From: an uncultured Pelagibacteraceae bacterium
GTDB lineage: Bacteria; Pseudomonadota; Alphaproteobacteria; Pelagibacterales; Pelagibacteraceae
DNA length: 64,000 bases
Assembly: GCA_902578255.1 (NCBI GenBank)
Contig: CACHCH010000001.1
Span: 1 to 64,000, forward strand
Reading direction: 5' to 3'
The translations under genes and the position numbers were made by a program. The notes under the pieces were generated by a model. The model searched no databases, was not told where the DNA came from, and was given only the letters and a program-made list of their open reading frames with translations. Positions 24,474 through 34,284 of the stretch are shown here, one piece after another (the stretch's first letter is position 1; the number at the start of each line of letters is the position of its first letter).

Positions 24474-26191
24474 TAAATTTCTGAATAATCCTTAACTTCT
24501 TTTTTCTTACCTGGATGTGTGGGTGCACCTAAATACGCAGGTCCAACTGTTTGTGCATATTTCCATAATGTACCAGACCCAAAATCTGATTTTCTAGCTT
24601 TCCATTTTCTTTTTCTTGCTGCCATTTCTTTTTTAGAAAGTCTTACGTTGATCGTTCCTTTTTTGGCATCGATATCAATGATATCTCCTGTACGTAAAAG
24701 GCCTATAGGACCCCCTAGAGCGGCCTCAGGGCCCACGTGACCCACACAAAAGCCTCTTGTGGCTCCAGAGAACCTTCCATCAGTGATAAGAGCTACTTTC
24801 TCTCCTTTACCTTGTCCGTAGATTGCACCTGTTGTAGATAACATTTCTCTCATGCCAGGACCACCAACTGGTCCTTCGTACCTAATTATAATTACATCAC
24901 CATCATTATACTTTTTGCTTTGAACTGCTTTCATTGCACTTTCTTCATTGTCAAAGCATCTTGCTTTTCCAGTAAATTGTAATTTTGCTAATCCTGCAAC
25001 TTTTACTATCGCACCATCTGGTGCTAAGTTTCCTTTTAATCCAACTACACCTCCTGTTGGTGATAATGGATCTTTGTAAGATCTCATAACTTTTTGTTTA
25101 GGATTAAATTTAATATTTTTTAAATTTTCTTTCATTGTTTTTCCAGTAACAGTCATACAATCACCATGAATGTAGCCACCTTCATATAAAGTTTTTAATA
25201 ACATTGGAACACCACCTGCTAACCACATATCTTTTGCAACATATTTTCCACCTGGTTTTAAATCTGCAAGATAAGGTGTTCTTTTAAAAATTTTTGCAAC
25301 ATCCATTAAATCAAATTTAATTCCTGCTTCATTTGCAATTGCTGGTAAATGTAATCCAGCATTAGTTGATCCACCTGTTGCAGCAACAACTGTTGCAGCA
25401 TTTTCTAAAGCTTTTCTTGTAACTATATCTCTTGGTTTAATTCCTTTTTTCAAAAGGTTCATAACCGTTTTACCACTAGCTTTTGCGTATTTATCTCTTT
25501 CCTCATATGGAGCTGGTGTTCCAGCTGAATAAGGAAGTGCTAATCCAATTGCCTCAGATACACAGGCCATAGTATTTGCAGTAAATTGGCCTCCACAAGC
25601 ACCTGCACTAGGACAAGCAACTAATTCTAATTTTCTTAGTTCTGCAGATGACATTTTACCTGATGAATGTTTTCCAACCGCTTCAAATACATCAACCACC
25701 GTTACATCTTTACCTTTATATCTTCCTGGAAGAATTGAACCTCCATAAATAAATACACTTGGAACATTTAATCTAACCATCGACATCATTAAGCCTGGTA
25801 AAGATTTATCACATCCTGCAATACCAACTAATGCATCATAACAGTGTCCTCTGACTGTTAACTCTGCAGAATCTGCAATAACTTCTCTTGATATTAAAGA
25901 GGATTTCATTCCTTCATGACCCATTGCAATTCCATCAGTAACAGTGATGGTACAAAATTCTCTTGGAGTACCTCCATTTGATCTAACACCTTTTTTAACA
26001 GATTGAGCTTGTCTCATTAGTGCTATGTTACAAGGAGCTGCCTCATTCCATGTTGAAACCACGCCAATAAAGGGTTTTGCTACATCTTTCTCAGTTTCAC
26101 CCATAGCATAATAAAATGATCTATGAGGAGCTCTATCTGCTCCTAACGATGTATGTCTGCTTGGAAGTTTCTTCTTGTTAAATTTTGCCAT
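24473..26191 (-). CDS. ilvD: Dihydroxy-acid dehydratase
   Basis: 572 residues, normal length for IlvD. It dehydrates dihydroxy-isovalerate and dihydroxy-methylvalerate in valine/isoleucine synthesis. Fe-S cluster Cys residues lie in [19 protein letters not shown] and [13 protein letters not shown]. The C-terminal [19 protein letters not shown] is the active-site signature. It lies between valS and manC with single-base overlaps at both ends, so the three are probably one transcript; valine synthesis beside valyl-tRNA synthetase is a sensible pairing. Confidence 0.96.
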   Translation of the reverse strand: MAKFNKKKLPSRHTSLGADRAPHRSFYYAMGETEKDVAKPFIGVVSTWNEAAPCNIALMRQAQSVKKGVRSNGGTPREFCTITVTDGIAMGHEGMKSSLISREVIADSAELTVRGHCYDALVGIAGCDKSLPGLMMSMVRLNVPSVFIYGGSILPGRYKGKDVTVVDVFEAVGKHSSGKMSSAELRKLELVACPSAGACGGQFTANTMACVSEAIGLALPYSAGTPAPYEERDKYAKASGKTVMNLLKKGIKPRDIVTRKALENAATVVAATGGSTNAGLHLPAIANEAGIKFDLMDVAKIFKRTPYLADLKPGGKYVAKDMWLAGGVPMLLKTLYEGGYIHGDCMTVTGKTMKENLKNIKFNPKQKVMRSYKDPLSPTGGVVGLKGNLAPDGAIVKVAGLAKLQFTGKARCFDNEESAMKAVQSKKYNDGDVIIIRYEGPVGGPGMREMLSTTGAIYGQGKGEKVALITDGRFSGATRGFCVGHVGPEAALGGPIGLLRTGDIIDIDAKKGTINVRLSKKEMAARKRKWKARKSDFGSGTLWKYAQTVGPAYLGAPTHPGKKKEVKDYSEI

Positions 26192-28818
26192 TATATACCC
26201 TTTATTGTTATTGATATCTTATCAACATCGTTCTTTAAATTATTATAATTAGTTTTTTCTTGTTCAACAATCTCTTTTGGTGCCCTATCAACAAAACTTT
26301 TATTTTCTAGTCTTTGAGATATCTTATGCATCTCTTGTTCTAATCGTTCTTGTTTGCTAGTTAAATTTTCCTTTATTAATTTTAAATCAACATCTTTATC
26401 AAAATAGATCTTAAACAGGTCCCCTGATACAACCATTGTCGCAGCCGGTTTGTCTAAATCATCACTGAGAATATTGTTTATTCTGCCTAATTTTTTAAGA
26501 ATTATTTCGTTTGAGCTAATAAATTGCTTTTGATCTTTGTTTATATTGTTAATTGAAATGTCTATAAATGAACCAGGGTTCACATTTAGCTCATTTTTAA
26601 ATGATCTTAGCTCAGATATTATGTTAATTATATTCTCTACCTGATCAGTGTGTGAATCTTTAGTTGATTTTGCGGATATCCAATTTTTAAACATTAGAAA
26701 GTCATTGCCCTTATTATCAAATTTATTTTTAAGCCAAATTTCTTCAGTAACAAAGGGGATAAATGGATGTAATAAAACTAGTATTTGTTTAAATACGTAG
26801 CTTGAAACTTTTCTAACCTCTTCTTTAGCGCTTTCATCTTCTGAAAAAAGAATTGTTTTAGAAAGCTCTAAGTACCAATCACAATAAGAATGCCAAGTAA
26901 ATTGATAAGCATTTTTTGCAGCTTCATCAAATCTATAATCTTCTAAGTTTTTAACTATTTTATTAGTAGTTTCTGCTAACTCAGAATATATCCATTTATT
27001 AATATTAACTTTTAAATCTGGAATTTGATCTGTATTTTTAAAATCACATTCATTGGTAATTAAAAAATTATTAGCATTCCATAGTTTATTTAAAAAATTT
27101 CTATAACCTTTAACTCTATCCTCTGAAAGTTTAACATCAGTTCCAGGTGAAGCCATTGAAAGAAGCGTAAATCTTAAAGCGTCAGCACTATATTTTTCAA
27201 TTAAATCTAAAGGATCAATAACATTTCCTTTTGATTTAGACATTTTTTGTCCTTTTTCATCTCTAACTAAAGCATGAACATAAATATCTTTAAAAGGTTC
27301 TTTGTTTAAAAATTCAGTTCCAAACATAATCATTCTTGCAACCCAAAAGAAAATAATATCAAAGCCTGTTACTAAAACTGATGTTGGATAAAACTTCTCA
27401 ACAAATTTTTTATCATCAGGCCATCCAAGTGTTGCAAATGGCCAAAGTCCAGATGAAAACCAAGTATCTAAAACATCAGGATCTCTATTCAATTCTACAT
27501 CTTTACCATAATGTTTATTAGCTAATTGTTTTGCTTCATCTTCATTGTATGCAACAAAAATTTTTTCATCAGGTCCATACCAAGCAGGTATTTGATGTCC
27601 CCACCAAAGTTGTCTTGAAATACACCAAGGTTCTATATTGTTCATCCACTGAAAGTAAGTTTTTGACCAATTCTCAGGAAAGAAATTTGTTTTCTTTGAA
27701 TTTACAACATCTTTAGCTTTAACTGATAATTTACCTGCATCAGCAAACCATTGTTCTGTTAAAAAAGGTTCAATTATTGAATTGGATCTATCTCCGTAAG
27801 GAACTTTATTTTTAATATTCTCTTCTTTTACAAAAAATTCTTTTTCTTTAAGCTCTTTTAAAATTTGTTTTCTTGCTTCAGAGCGATCAAGACCTACGTA
27901 ATGTTTTGGAGCGTTTTCATTAATTTTACCAGCTTCAGTAAAAATATTTATTATATCAAGATTATTTCTTTGACCTACATCATAATCATTAAAATCATGA
28001 GCTGGAGTTATTTTTAAAGCACCAGTTCCTTGTTCAGGATCTGCATAATCATCTTCGATAATTTTAATTTTTCTTCCAACGATTGGGATTGTGACAGTTT
28101 TGCCAACATAAGATTTAAAACGATCATCTTTTGGATTTACAGCTATTGCCGTATCACCCAACATTGTTTCAGGTCTTGTAGTTGCAATTGTTATAAATTG
28201 ATCCGTTCCATCAATTGGATATTTAATATAATAAATTTTTGAATTTACTTCTCTTTGATCAACTTCTAAATCTGAAATGGCTGTTTTTAAAACAGTATCC
28301 CAATTTACTAATTTTTTATCCTTATAAATTAAACCTTTGTTATATAGATCAACAAAAACCTTTATTACTGATTTTGATAAATTTTCATCCATCGTGAAGG
28401 CATTTCTGGACCAATCACAGGAGCAACCAAGTTTTTTCAATTGATTGATAATTATGTCTCCATATTGATCTTTCCACTCCCAAACTTTTTTAATGAATTT
28501 TTCTCGACCAATTTCATTTTTATCAATTTTTTCAGAATTAAGTTTTTTTTCAACAAGAGCTTGCGTAGCAATTCCTGCGTGATCAGTTCCTGGTTGCCAT
28601 AAAGTTTCATAGTTATTCATACGATGATAACGAACTAATAAATCTTGAATAGAATTATTCAGGGCATGTCCCATGTGGAGACTACCAGTTACATTAGGGG
28701 GTGGAATTACTATTGAAAATTTTTTAGAATTTTTCTTAGGTTTAAAAAGACCATTTTTTTCCCAATAAGAATAAATTCTATTTTCAACATCAGAATGTAT
28801 ATATTTATCGTTACTCAT
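26191..28818 (-). CDS. valS: Valyl-tRNA synthetase
   Basis: 875 residues, class I synthetase. The HIGH-type motif is in [16 protein letters not shown] (about 38-53); KMSKS is present as [10 protein letters not shown]. The editing domain shows [12 protein letters not shown], and [17 protein letters not shown] is typical of ValS. The C-terminus (about 810-875) is the coiled-coil tRNA-binding arm. It heads the valS-ilvD-manC transcript. Confidence 0.97.
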   Translation of the reverse strand: MSNDKYIHSDVENRIYSYWEKNGLFKPKKNSKKFSIVIPPPNVTGSLHMGHALNNSIQDLLVRYHRMNNYETLWQPGTDHAGIATQALVEKKLNSEKIDKNEIGREKFIKKVWEWKDQYGDIIINQLKKLGCSCDWSRNAFTMDENLSKSVIKVFVDLYNKGLIYKDKKLVNWDTVLKTAISDLEVDQREVNSKIYYIKYPIDGTDQFITIATTRPETMLGDTAIAVNPKDDRFKSYVGKTVTIPIVGRKIKIIEDDYADPEQGTGALKITPAHDFNDYDVGQRNNLDIINIFTEAGKINENAPKHYVGLDRSEARKQILKELKEKEFFVKEENIKNKVPYGDRSNSIIEPFLTEQWFADAGKLSVKAKDVVNSKKTNFFPENWSKTYFQWMNNIEPWCISRQLWWGHQIPAWYGPDEKIFVAYNEDEAKQLANKHYGKDVELNRDPDVLDTWFSSGLWPFATLGWPDDKKFVEKFYPTSVLVTGFDIIFFWVARMIMFGTEFLNKEPFKDIYVHALVRDEKGQKMSKSKGNVIDPLDLIEKYSADALRFTLLSMASPGTDVKLSEDRVKGYRNFLNKLWNANNFLITNECDFKNTDQIPDLKVNINKWIYSELAETTNKIVKNLEDYRFDEAAKNAYQFTWHSYCDWYLELSKTILFSEDESAKEEVRKVSSYVFKQILVLLHPFIPFVTEEIWLKNKFDNKGNDFLMFKNWISAKSTKDSHTDQVENIINIISELRSFKNELNVNPGSFIDISINNINKDQKQFISSNEIILKKLGRINNILSDDLDKPAATMVVSGDLFKIYFDKDVDLKLIKENLTSKQERLEQEMHKISQRLENKSFVDRAPKEIVEQEKTNYNNLKNDVDKISITIKGI

Positions 28819-28943
28819 GGATCTTAAAGTTTATAATTTAATAATCCAAATTAACAATAATCAATTTCTATCGTTATTTAATAGACTAATGAAAAATATT
28901 TAATATAAAAAGGCATCTGTAGCTATAAGTCAAAAAATAAGAT

Positions 28944-29017
28944 GGCAACGTGGCGGAATGGTTACGCAGAGGATTGCAAATCCTTGTATCCCGGTTCGAT
29001 TCCGGGCGTTGCCTCCA
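28944..29017 (+). tRNA. tRNA-Cys (GCA)
   Basis: Acceptor stem GGCAACG / CGTTGCC, anticodon loop TTGCAAA on a GAGGA/TCCTT stem, T-arm with GGTTCGATTCC, and an encoded CCA end (29015-29017). 74 nucleotides. It lies in a 398-base gene-free gap with tRNA-Asn, which starts 49 bases later. Confidence 0.97.
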
Positions 29018-29066
29018 AAATAGATCTTGTTTTAGTTATAAAAAAAAGTAAGTTGCTTTTTTACAT

Positions 29067-29142
29067 TCCTCGGTAGCTCAGTTGGTAGAGCAGTTGACTG
29101 TTAATCAATTGGTCGCAGGTTCGAGTCCTGCCCGAGGAGCCA
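29067..29142 (+). tRNA. tRNA-Asn (GTT)
   Basis: Acceptor stem TCCTCGG / CCGAGGA, D-arm TAGCTCAGTTGGTAGAGC, anticodon loop CTGTTAA, T-arm GGTTCGAGTCC, and encoded CCA. 76 nucleotides. Probably co-transcribed with tRNA-Cys. Confidence 0.97.
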
Positions 29143-29216
29143 AAAAAGTTTCTGATTAATTAATATAAAATTAAAGAATTATAAAATTTATTTACGGGTC
29201 TTAACTAAATTTTATT

Positions 29217-29588
29217 TTAGCCAGTCTTTGTAATTCCGACTGATGAAATCTGTAAAGATTTATTAAATTTTAATTTTTGATCAGCTGTTAACTCAGAATA
29301 TAATTTTGTTAAAAAATTATAATTCACATTCATATGACCTTCTTGAGATTTTTCTAAATTAATTAAATATTCTGAAAAATCTTCAAAAAAATAATTTATT
29401 GGAACCTTTAAGTAATTTGATAATTGTAATAATCTTATTGAACTTACTCCGTTAGTACCTTTTTCGTATTTTTGAATTTGTTGAAATGTTACGTTAATTG
29501 CTTTAGCCACCTTAGTCTGTGTCAAGCCTAAAGCTAATCTTCTTAGCTTAAGCTTGTTGCCTAAGTGTTTGTTGAAATTATCTTCCAT
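29217..29588 (-). CDS. XRE-family transcriptional regulator
   Basis: 123 residues. An N-terminal Cro/CI helix-turn-helix (about 8-66) has LGNKLKLRRLALGLTQTKVAKA and TFQQIQKYEKGTNGVSSIRL, followed by the LSNYLKVPINYFFED extension that is typical of a regulator type widespread in alphaproteobacteria. The C-terminal half is short and helical with no recognised ligand domain. Target genes are unknown. The 186 bases upstream (29589-29774) contain no gene; I see only AT-rich spacer there. Confidence 0.85.
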   Translation of the reverse strand: MEDNFNKHLGNKLKLRRLALGLTQTKVAKAINVTFQQIQKYEKGTNGVSSIRLLQLSNYLKVPINYFFEDFSEYLINLEKSQEGHMNVNYNFLTKLYSELTADQKLKFNKSLQISSVGITKTG

Positions 29589-29774
29589 TAAGACCCCTCT
29601 TAATTAAATTTTAAAGCCTCATTCAACAGAATATTTAAATCCCCTGCAACAGAAAAATTTTTATATTTCATTAGATTTTTAGATAATTTCAAATCCTGTC
29701 AAGCATAAGTTGCTAATAAAAACATATATTAAGCTTGATTTATCAGATGAAAGATTAGTCTAGTATTTATGTTT

Positions 29775-30509
29775 TTATAAAATTTGACTTAAAAATAGCT
29801 TAGTTCTCTCATTTTTAGGATTAGCAAAAAACTCCTTGGTATCGGCTTTTTCTACTATCTTTCCTTCATCCATAAAGATCATACTGTCTGCCACTTCCTT
29901 AGCAAATCCCATTTCATGTGTAACAACAATCATTGTCATACCTTGGTTTGCTAAATTTACCATAACATCTAAGACCTCTTTAATCATTTCAGGGTCTAGT
30001 GCTGATGTTGGCTCGTCAAATAACATAATCTTTGGCTCCATGCACAAAGCTCTTGCAATTGCAACACGTTGCTGTTGACCACCAGATAGTTGACCTGGAA
30101 ATTTTTGAGCTTGGTCTAATATTTGTACTCTTTCTAAATGTTTTAATGCTAATTCTTCAGCGTCTTTCTTAGGTAATTTTTTAACCCAAATAGGTGCAAG
30201 AGTGCAATTGTCTAGAATAGATAAATGTGGAAATAAATTAAATTGTTGAAAAACCATACCAACTTCTGCTCTTACTTGTTCAATATTTTTAGTATCTTCT
30301 GAAATTTCAGTACCATCAATAATAATGTTACCTTCTTGATGTTCTTCTAATCTGTTTATACATCTTATTAATGTTGATTTGCCAGATCCGGATGGTCCAC
30401 AAACTACAATTTTCTCTTTAGGCATTACTTCAAGATTAATTCCACTTAAAACTTGAAAATCTCCAAACCACTTATTTACATCTTTAATTTGTATAATTGC
30501 TTCAGACAT
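29775..30509 (-). CDS. aapP: General L-amino acid ABC transporter ATP-binding protein AapP
   Basis: 244 residues. Walker [10 protein letters not shown] (about 38-46), Q loop [11 protein letters not shown], signature [15 protein letters not shown], Walker [15 protein letters not shown] loop VTHEMGFA. It is the polar amino acid transporter type (AapP/BztD/GlnQ). Last gene of the aapJQMP operon, 3 bases after aapM. Confidence 0.93.
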   Translation of the reverse strand: MSEAIIQIKDVNKWFGDFQVLSGINLEVMPKEKIVVCGPSGSGKSTLIRCINRLEEHQEGNIIIDGTEISEDTKNIEQVRAEVGMVFQQFNLFPHLSILDNCTLAPIWVKKLPKKDAEELALKHLERVQILDQAQKFPGQLSGGQQQRVAIARALCMEPKIMLFDEPTSALDPEMIKEVLDVMVNLANQGMTMIVVTHEMGFAKEVADSMIFMDEGKIVEKADTKEFFANPKNERTKLFLSQIL

Positions 30510-30512
30510 TTA

Positions 30513-31784
30513 CTACCTATCAGTTTTATATTTGAGTTCTAAATTATAGCTATATTTACTCATAGCGTAACAAATAATCCAGAAAATTATCGCAGCAAAA
30601 ACATATCCCTCCATTGCATAACCTAACCATTTTGGATTTGTTTTAGCCATTTGCAACATTCCAGCAAGTTCTGCTAAACCTACTACAAAAATCAAAGGTG
30701 TGTCTTTCACTAATGCTAAAAATGTATTTGCCATTCCTGGTATAACTAATTTCAGTGCTTGTGGTAATATTACAAAGATGTGCATTTTCCAATAACCCAT
30801 TCCTAAAGACTTTGCTGCATCGTATTGGCCTCTTGGAAGAGCTTGTAGACCACCTCTGATAACTTCTGCAACATAAGCTGCCTCAAATAAAGAAATAGCA
30901 ATAATCACCCTTACAAGTTTATCCATGAAAAAATCTTCAGGCAAAAACATTGGAAACATTACAGATGACATAAATAAAACTGTAATTAAAGGCACACCTC
31001 TCCAAAATTCTATAAAACCAACCGATACATATTTTACTATTGGTAACTCAGTTCGTCTTCCTAAAGCAAGAGCCATTCCCAAAGGAAAGCAAAAAATTAA
31101 ACTAAAAAAAGAAACAATAAAAGTTAAAGATAAACCACCCCAAGCGCCTGTTTCAACCCATTCTAAACCAAATTCACCACCAGATATTAAATAATAAATT
31201 AATATAAAGGCAATAATTGGATATATTACAACGTAATACAATGTTAAAAGGTTTCTATACTTTTGTGGAGTAACAAAACCAACAAAAGCCAAAACGACTA
31301 AAAAAATAAATGCTAAGTTTACTCTCCAAATATGTTCGTTTGGATACATCCCATACATAAACCTTTTGAACCAAACTTTTATATAAGTCCAACAAGCACC
31401 TGATCCTGTACATGCATCTTTTGAATCACCTGAAATATTTGCATCCAAAATCATCCAGCTCATTACAGGAGGTATTGCTTTAATAATTAAAAAAATGATT
31501 AGTAAAGTTAATGCAGCATTAAAATTATTTGTATTAATATTTTTATTTAACTTATCTAGGTTTTTTATTCCTGAAAATTCAATCCTCATTAAATGAAAAC
31601 CAAACATTCCTAATAAAAAAGGTAAAACTATACTTATAATTGATGGTAAAAAAGAAGTAATGTTTAACTTTAAAAATGAATTAAGAAATACATCCAAAAT
31701 AGAAATTCCAACCAAAAAAGATCCTAAATACAAATTGCTTTGTAAATTGTCTTTTGAGGGTCTTAATAAATTTAATGTACTCAT
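30513..31784 (-). CDS. aapM: General L-amino acid ABC transporter permease AapM
   Basis: 423 residues with extra N-terminal membrane helices before the permease domain, as in AapM/BztC. The EAA loop is GQYDAAKSLGMGYWKMHIFVILPQ; FIEFWRGVPLITVLF and NTFLALVKDTPLIFVVG are family signatures. Start overlaps the last base of aapQ. It forms the inner-membrane channel with AapQ. Confidence 0.93.
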   Translation of the reverse strand: MSTLNLLRPSKDNLQSNLYLGSFLVGISILDVFLNSFLKLNITSFLPSIISIVLPFLLGMFGFHLMRIEFSGIKNLDKLNKNINTNNFNAALTLLIIFLIIKAIPPVMSWMILDANISGDSKDACTGSGACWTYIKVWFKRFMYGMYPNEHIWRVNLAFIFLVVLAFVGFVTPQKYRNLLTLYYVVIYPIIAFILIYYLISGGEFGLEWVETGAWGGLSLTFIVSFFSLIFCFPLGMALALGRRTELPIVKYVSVGFIEFWRGVPLITVLFMSSVMFPMFLPEDFFMDKLVRVIIAISLFEAAYVAEVIRGGLQALPRGQYDAAKSLGMGYWKMHIFVILPQALKLVIPGMANTFLALVKDTPLIFVVGLAELAGMLQMAKTNPKWLGYAMEGYVFAAIIFWIICYAMSKYSYNLELKYKTDR

Positions 31785-32929
31785 TATTTCTCTACAATTG
31801 CAATTTTAGCGTTATACCAATTCATGAAAAATGATATTGATAAACTTAAAGTTAAATATGTAAGCATTGTGATTGAAACAATTTCAATTGCTTTTCCAGT
31901 TTGCATCAATGCTGTACCTGCAAAAACTAAAACTAAATCAGGATATGCTATTGCAGCAGCTAAGGATGAATTTTTTGTTAAATTCAAATACTGATTTGTT
32001 GTTGGGGGAATTATTATTCTCAGTGCTTGAGGCATAATAATTAAATTTAAAACTTGTTTTCTATTTAAACCGATAGATGATGCAGCTTCTCTTTGTCCTT
32101 TTCCAACACCCTGAATACCCGCTCTTACACATTCAGCAACAAATGTTGCTGTATAAAGTGATAAAGCTATCACTAATGACAATAATTCTGGAGGTATACT
32201 TAAACCACCCTCAAACTTAAATGAGGTTTTTGCTAATTGTTTAAGCTCTGGTGTTTCATAGCCCACATTAACACCGCCAAATAAAAACGTTAAAAGCGGT
32301 AATACAAATAGAATCGCTATTGAGATGTTTAATACTGGTAAATGCTTACCAACATTTTCTCTGAGTTTTTTAGCTTGAATTCTTACAAATATAATTGCAA
32401 TTATTGCTGCAACAACTGAATAAATAAAAATATCTAAATTTTCCCAAATTAAAGATGGTGTATAAAAACCTTTTATTGTTAAGTATGAGGCGCCAAAAAT
32501 AGCTTCTGCATCTTGAGGTAATGGTAATGCTCTAAGAGCAGCATAGTACCAAAAGAAAATTTGTAAAAGAAGTGGAATGTTTCTAAAAAATTCGACATAC
32601 CAGGCAGCTGTAGTTCTAATTAAATAATTGGGAGAGAGTCTCGCTATACCAACTATAACACCAAGTATTGTACATAAGATTATTCCTAAAATAGATACTA
32701 ATAAAGTATTTAAAAGACCTACTAAGTATGCTCTTGCGTAACTATCTGAGCCACTATACTCAATTAATGAAAATTGAACATCAAATGAGGATTCTTGGGA
32801 TAAAAATCCATATCCAAAATCTATCCCCCTGTTTTCCATGTTTAATTGGGCATTCATGGTAAAAAAACCAAAGATTAATATAACAACGAGTAATGTTATT
32901 GCTTGAGGAAGAATTTTTTTAAGCTTCAT
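31784..32929 (-). CDS. aapQ: General L-amino acid ABC transporter permease AapQ
   Basis: 381 residues. The permease is split by a long insert between its membrane segments (about 145-250), typical of AapQ/BztB. Signatures: YVEFFRNIPLLLQIFFWY, the EAA loop GQREAASSIGLNRKQVLN, and NQYLNLTKNSSLAAAIAYPD. It follows aapJ after a hairpin. The general amino acid transporter is one of the main organic-nitrogen uptake systems of SAR11. Confidence 0.94.
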   Translation of the reverse strand: MKLKKILPQAITLLVVILIFGFFTMNAQLNMENRGIDFGYGFLSQESSFDVQFSLIEYSGSDSYARAYLVGLLNTLLVSILGIILCTILGVIVGIARLSPNYLIRTTAAWYVEFFRNIPLLLQIFFWYYAALRALPLPQDAEAIFGASYLTIKGFYTPSLIWENLDIFIYSVVAAIIAIIFVRIQAKKLRENVGKHLPVLNISIAILFVLPLLTFLFGGVNVGYETPELKQLAKTSFKFEGGLSIPPELLSLVIALSLYTATFVAECVRAGIQGVGKGQREAASSIGLNRKQVLNLIIMPQALRIIIPPTTNQYLNLTKNSSLAAAIAYPDLVLVFAGTALMQTGKAIEIVSITMLTYLTLSLSISFFMNWYNAKIAIVEK

Positions 32930-32951
32930 TAGGAGGAATATATTTAATATT

Positions 32952-32981
32952 AAAAAAAGGGCTAGATAAATCTAGCCCTTT
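32952..32981 (-). terminator. Hairpin between aapJ and aapQ (attenuating terminator)
   Basis: AAAGGGCTAGA (32956-32966) and TCTAGCCCTTT (32971-32981) form a perfect 11-base-pair stem with a TAAA loop, followed on the minus strand by further T residues. It has the same position and design as the pstS-pstC hairpin, limiting permease transcription below that of the binding protein. Confidence 0.78.
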
Positions 32982-33003
32982 CTAAAATTGTTTTAATTTA
33001 CAA

Positions 33004-34044
33004 TTATCTTGCAGGTGGTACGTATAAAATTCCACCTTTAGTCCATAACTCATTTGGACCTCTGTCTGGTAGGATACCAGTGTCAGCTATATTTCTTTTA
33101 TAACTCTCACCATAATTACCTACTTGTGTGATAATTCTATAGTTCCAATCATTATCAAGACCAAATGCTGCACCCATCTCACCTTCAGCACCAACCAATC
33201 TTTTAATTGCTGGGTTATCTGAAGTTTTCATCATGTCTGCATTTGAGGAAGTAATTCCATACTCCTCAGCTTCGATCATAGTATTCAAAGACCATCTTAC
33301 GATATCTTCCCATACTGAATCACCTTGTCTTACAACAGGGCCTAATGGCTCTTTTGAAATAGTTTCAGGTAATACAATGTGCTCATCTGGATTAGACATT
33401 TTAGTTCTTTGTGCAGCTAAACCTGATTTATCAGTAGTGTAAGTATCACATCTACCAGCATCATAAGCAGCTACGACCTCGTCAGCTTTTTCAAAAGCAA
33501 CTGGCTCATAAGAAATTCCTCTAGAATTAAAGAAGTCTCTCATGTTTAACTCAGTTGTTGTACCAATATTTGTACAAGCTGAGATACCATTTTTGAATTG
33601 GTCTGTCGAAGTGATACCAGAACTTTTTCTAACCATGAAACCTTGACCATCGTAGAAGTTTACTCCAACGAAAGTAAGTCCGATATCAGCATCTCTAGAA
33701 AGAGTCCAAGTTGTGTTTCTTGACAAGATATCAATCTCACCAGAAGTTAAAGCTGTAAACCTTTCTTTGGCACTTAGTGGTGTAAACTTAACTTTGCTTG
33801 CATCACCTAGCACTGCAGCAGCTACTGCTCTACATACATCAACATCTATACCAGTCCAATTTCCTGCAGCATCAGCGTTAGAAAATCCTGGAAGACCTTG
33901 AGATACTCCACATCTTACAAAACCCTTTTTTTGAGTATTTTTAAGTGTCTTAGATTTTTTAGCAGCCATAGTCTCTGTTGTAAAAGTAAACAACACTGCA
34001 ACCATAGCAACTAAAGAAGTTAATTGTTTTAAGTATTTAAACAT
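33004..34044 (-). CDS. aapJ: General L-amino acid-binding periplasmic protein AapJ
   Basis: 346 residues. Signal peptide 1-27 (TSLVAMVAVLFTFTTETMA). Type-3 solute-binding protein: VRCGVSQGLPGFSNAD, GNWTGIDVDVCRAVAAAVLG, and SREIDILSRNTTWTLSRD-like segment (SGEIDILSRNTTW here), all typical of AapJ/BztA. It binds a wide range of L-amino acids in the periplasm. First gene of aapJQMP; an 18-base palindrome lies in its leader. Confidence 0.95.
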   Translation of the reverse strand: MFKYLKQLTSLVAMVAVLFTFTTETMAAKKSKTLKNTQKKGFVRCGVSQGLPGFSNADAAGNWTGIDVDVCRAVAAAVLGDASKVKFTPLSAKERFTALTSGEIDILSRNTTWTLSRDADIGLTFVGVNFYDGQGFMVRKSSGITSTDQFKNGISACTNIGTTTELNMRDFFNSRGISYEPVAFEKADEVVAAYDAGRCDTYTTDKSGLAAQRTKMSNPDEHIVLPETISKEPLGPVVRQGDSVWEDIVRWSLNTMIEAEEYGITSSNADMMKTSDNPAIKRLVGAEGEMGAAFGLDNDWNYRIITQVGNYGESYKRNIADTGILPDRGPNELWTKGGILYVPPAR

Positions 34045-34063
34045 TATTCTTCCTTTTGTTTTT

Positions 34064-34081
34064 TATTTGTTAACAAATAAT
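34064..34081. promoter_or_regulatory. Perfect 18-base palindrome in the aapJ leader
   Basis: TTATTTGTTAACAAATAA is centred on GTTAAC and ends about 20 bases upstream of the aapJ start. It could be a regulator operator or an mRNA stem. A similar shorter sequence (ATTTGTTAACAAAT) lies just downstream of the pstS stop at about 15345-15358. Chance in AT-rich DNA is not excluded. Confidence 0.35.
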
Positions 34082-34176
34082 TCAAAAAATTACTTTTGAA
34101 TATTCATAATTTAAGCATGATAAATATTTACCATCAAGATAAATTTCTAGGCAATTATGACCTAAAATGAACAAGA

Positions 34177-34253
34177 TGGCGCGCCCTGGAGGATTCGAAC
34201 CTCCGACCCTCGGTTTAGAAAACCGATGCTCTATCCAGCTGAGCTAAGGGCGC
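34177..34253 (-). tRNA. tRNA-Arg (TCT)
   Basis: On the minus strand: acceptor stem GCGCCCT / AGGGCGC, D-arm TAGCTCAGCTGGATAGAGC, anticodon loop TTTCTAA (anticodon TCT, reads AGA), T-arm GGTTCGAATCC, and encoded CCA. 77 nucleotides. AGA is a favoured Arg codon in this AT-rich genome. Confidence 0.97.
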
Positions 34254-34284
34254 ATAACTATTATGATACTGTTATAATACTAAA

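Noticed and set aside
28944-29142. tRNA-Cys and tRNA-Asn next to an XRE regulator as an integration site
   Set aside because: No integrase, no repeated tRNA 3' end, and the regulator resembles vertically inherited alphaproteobacterial proteins.
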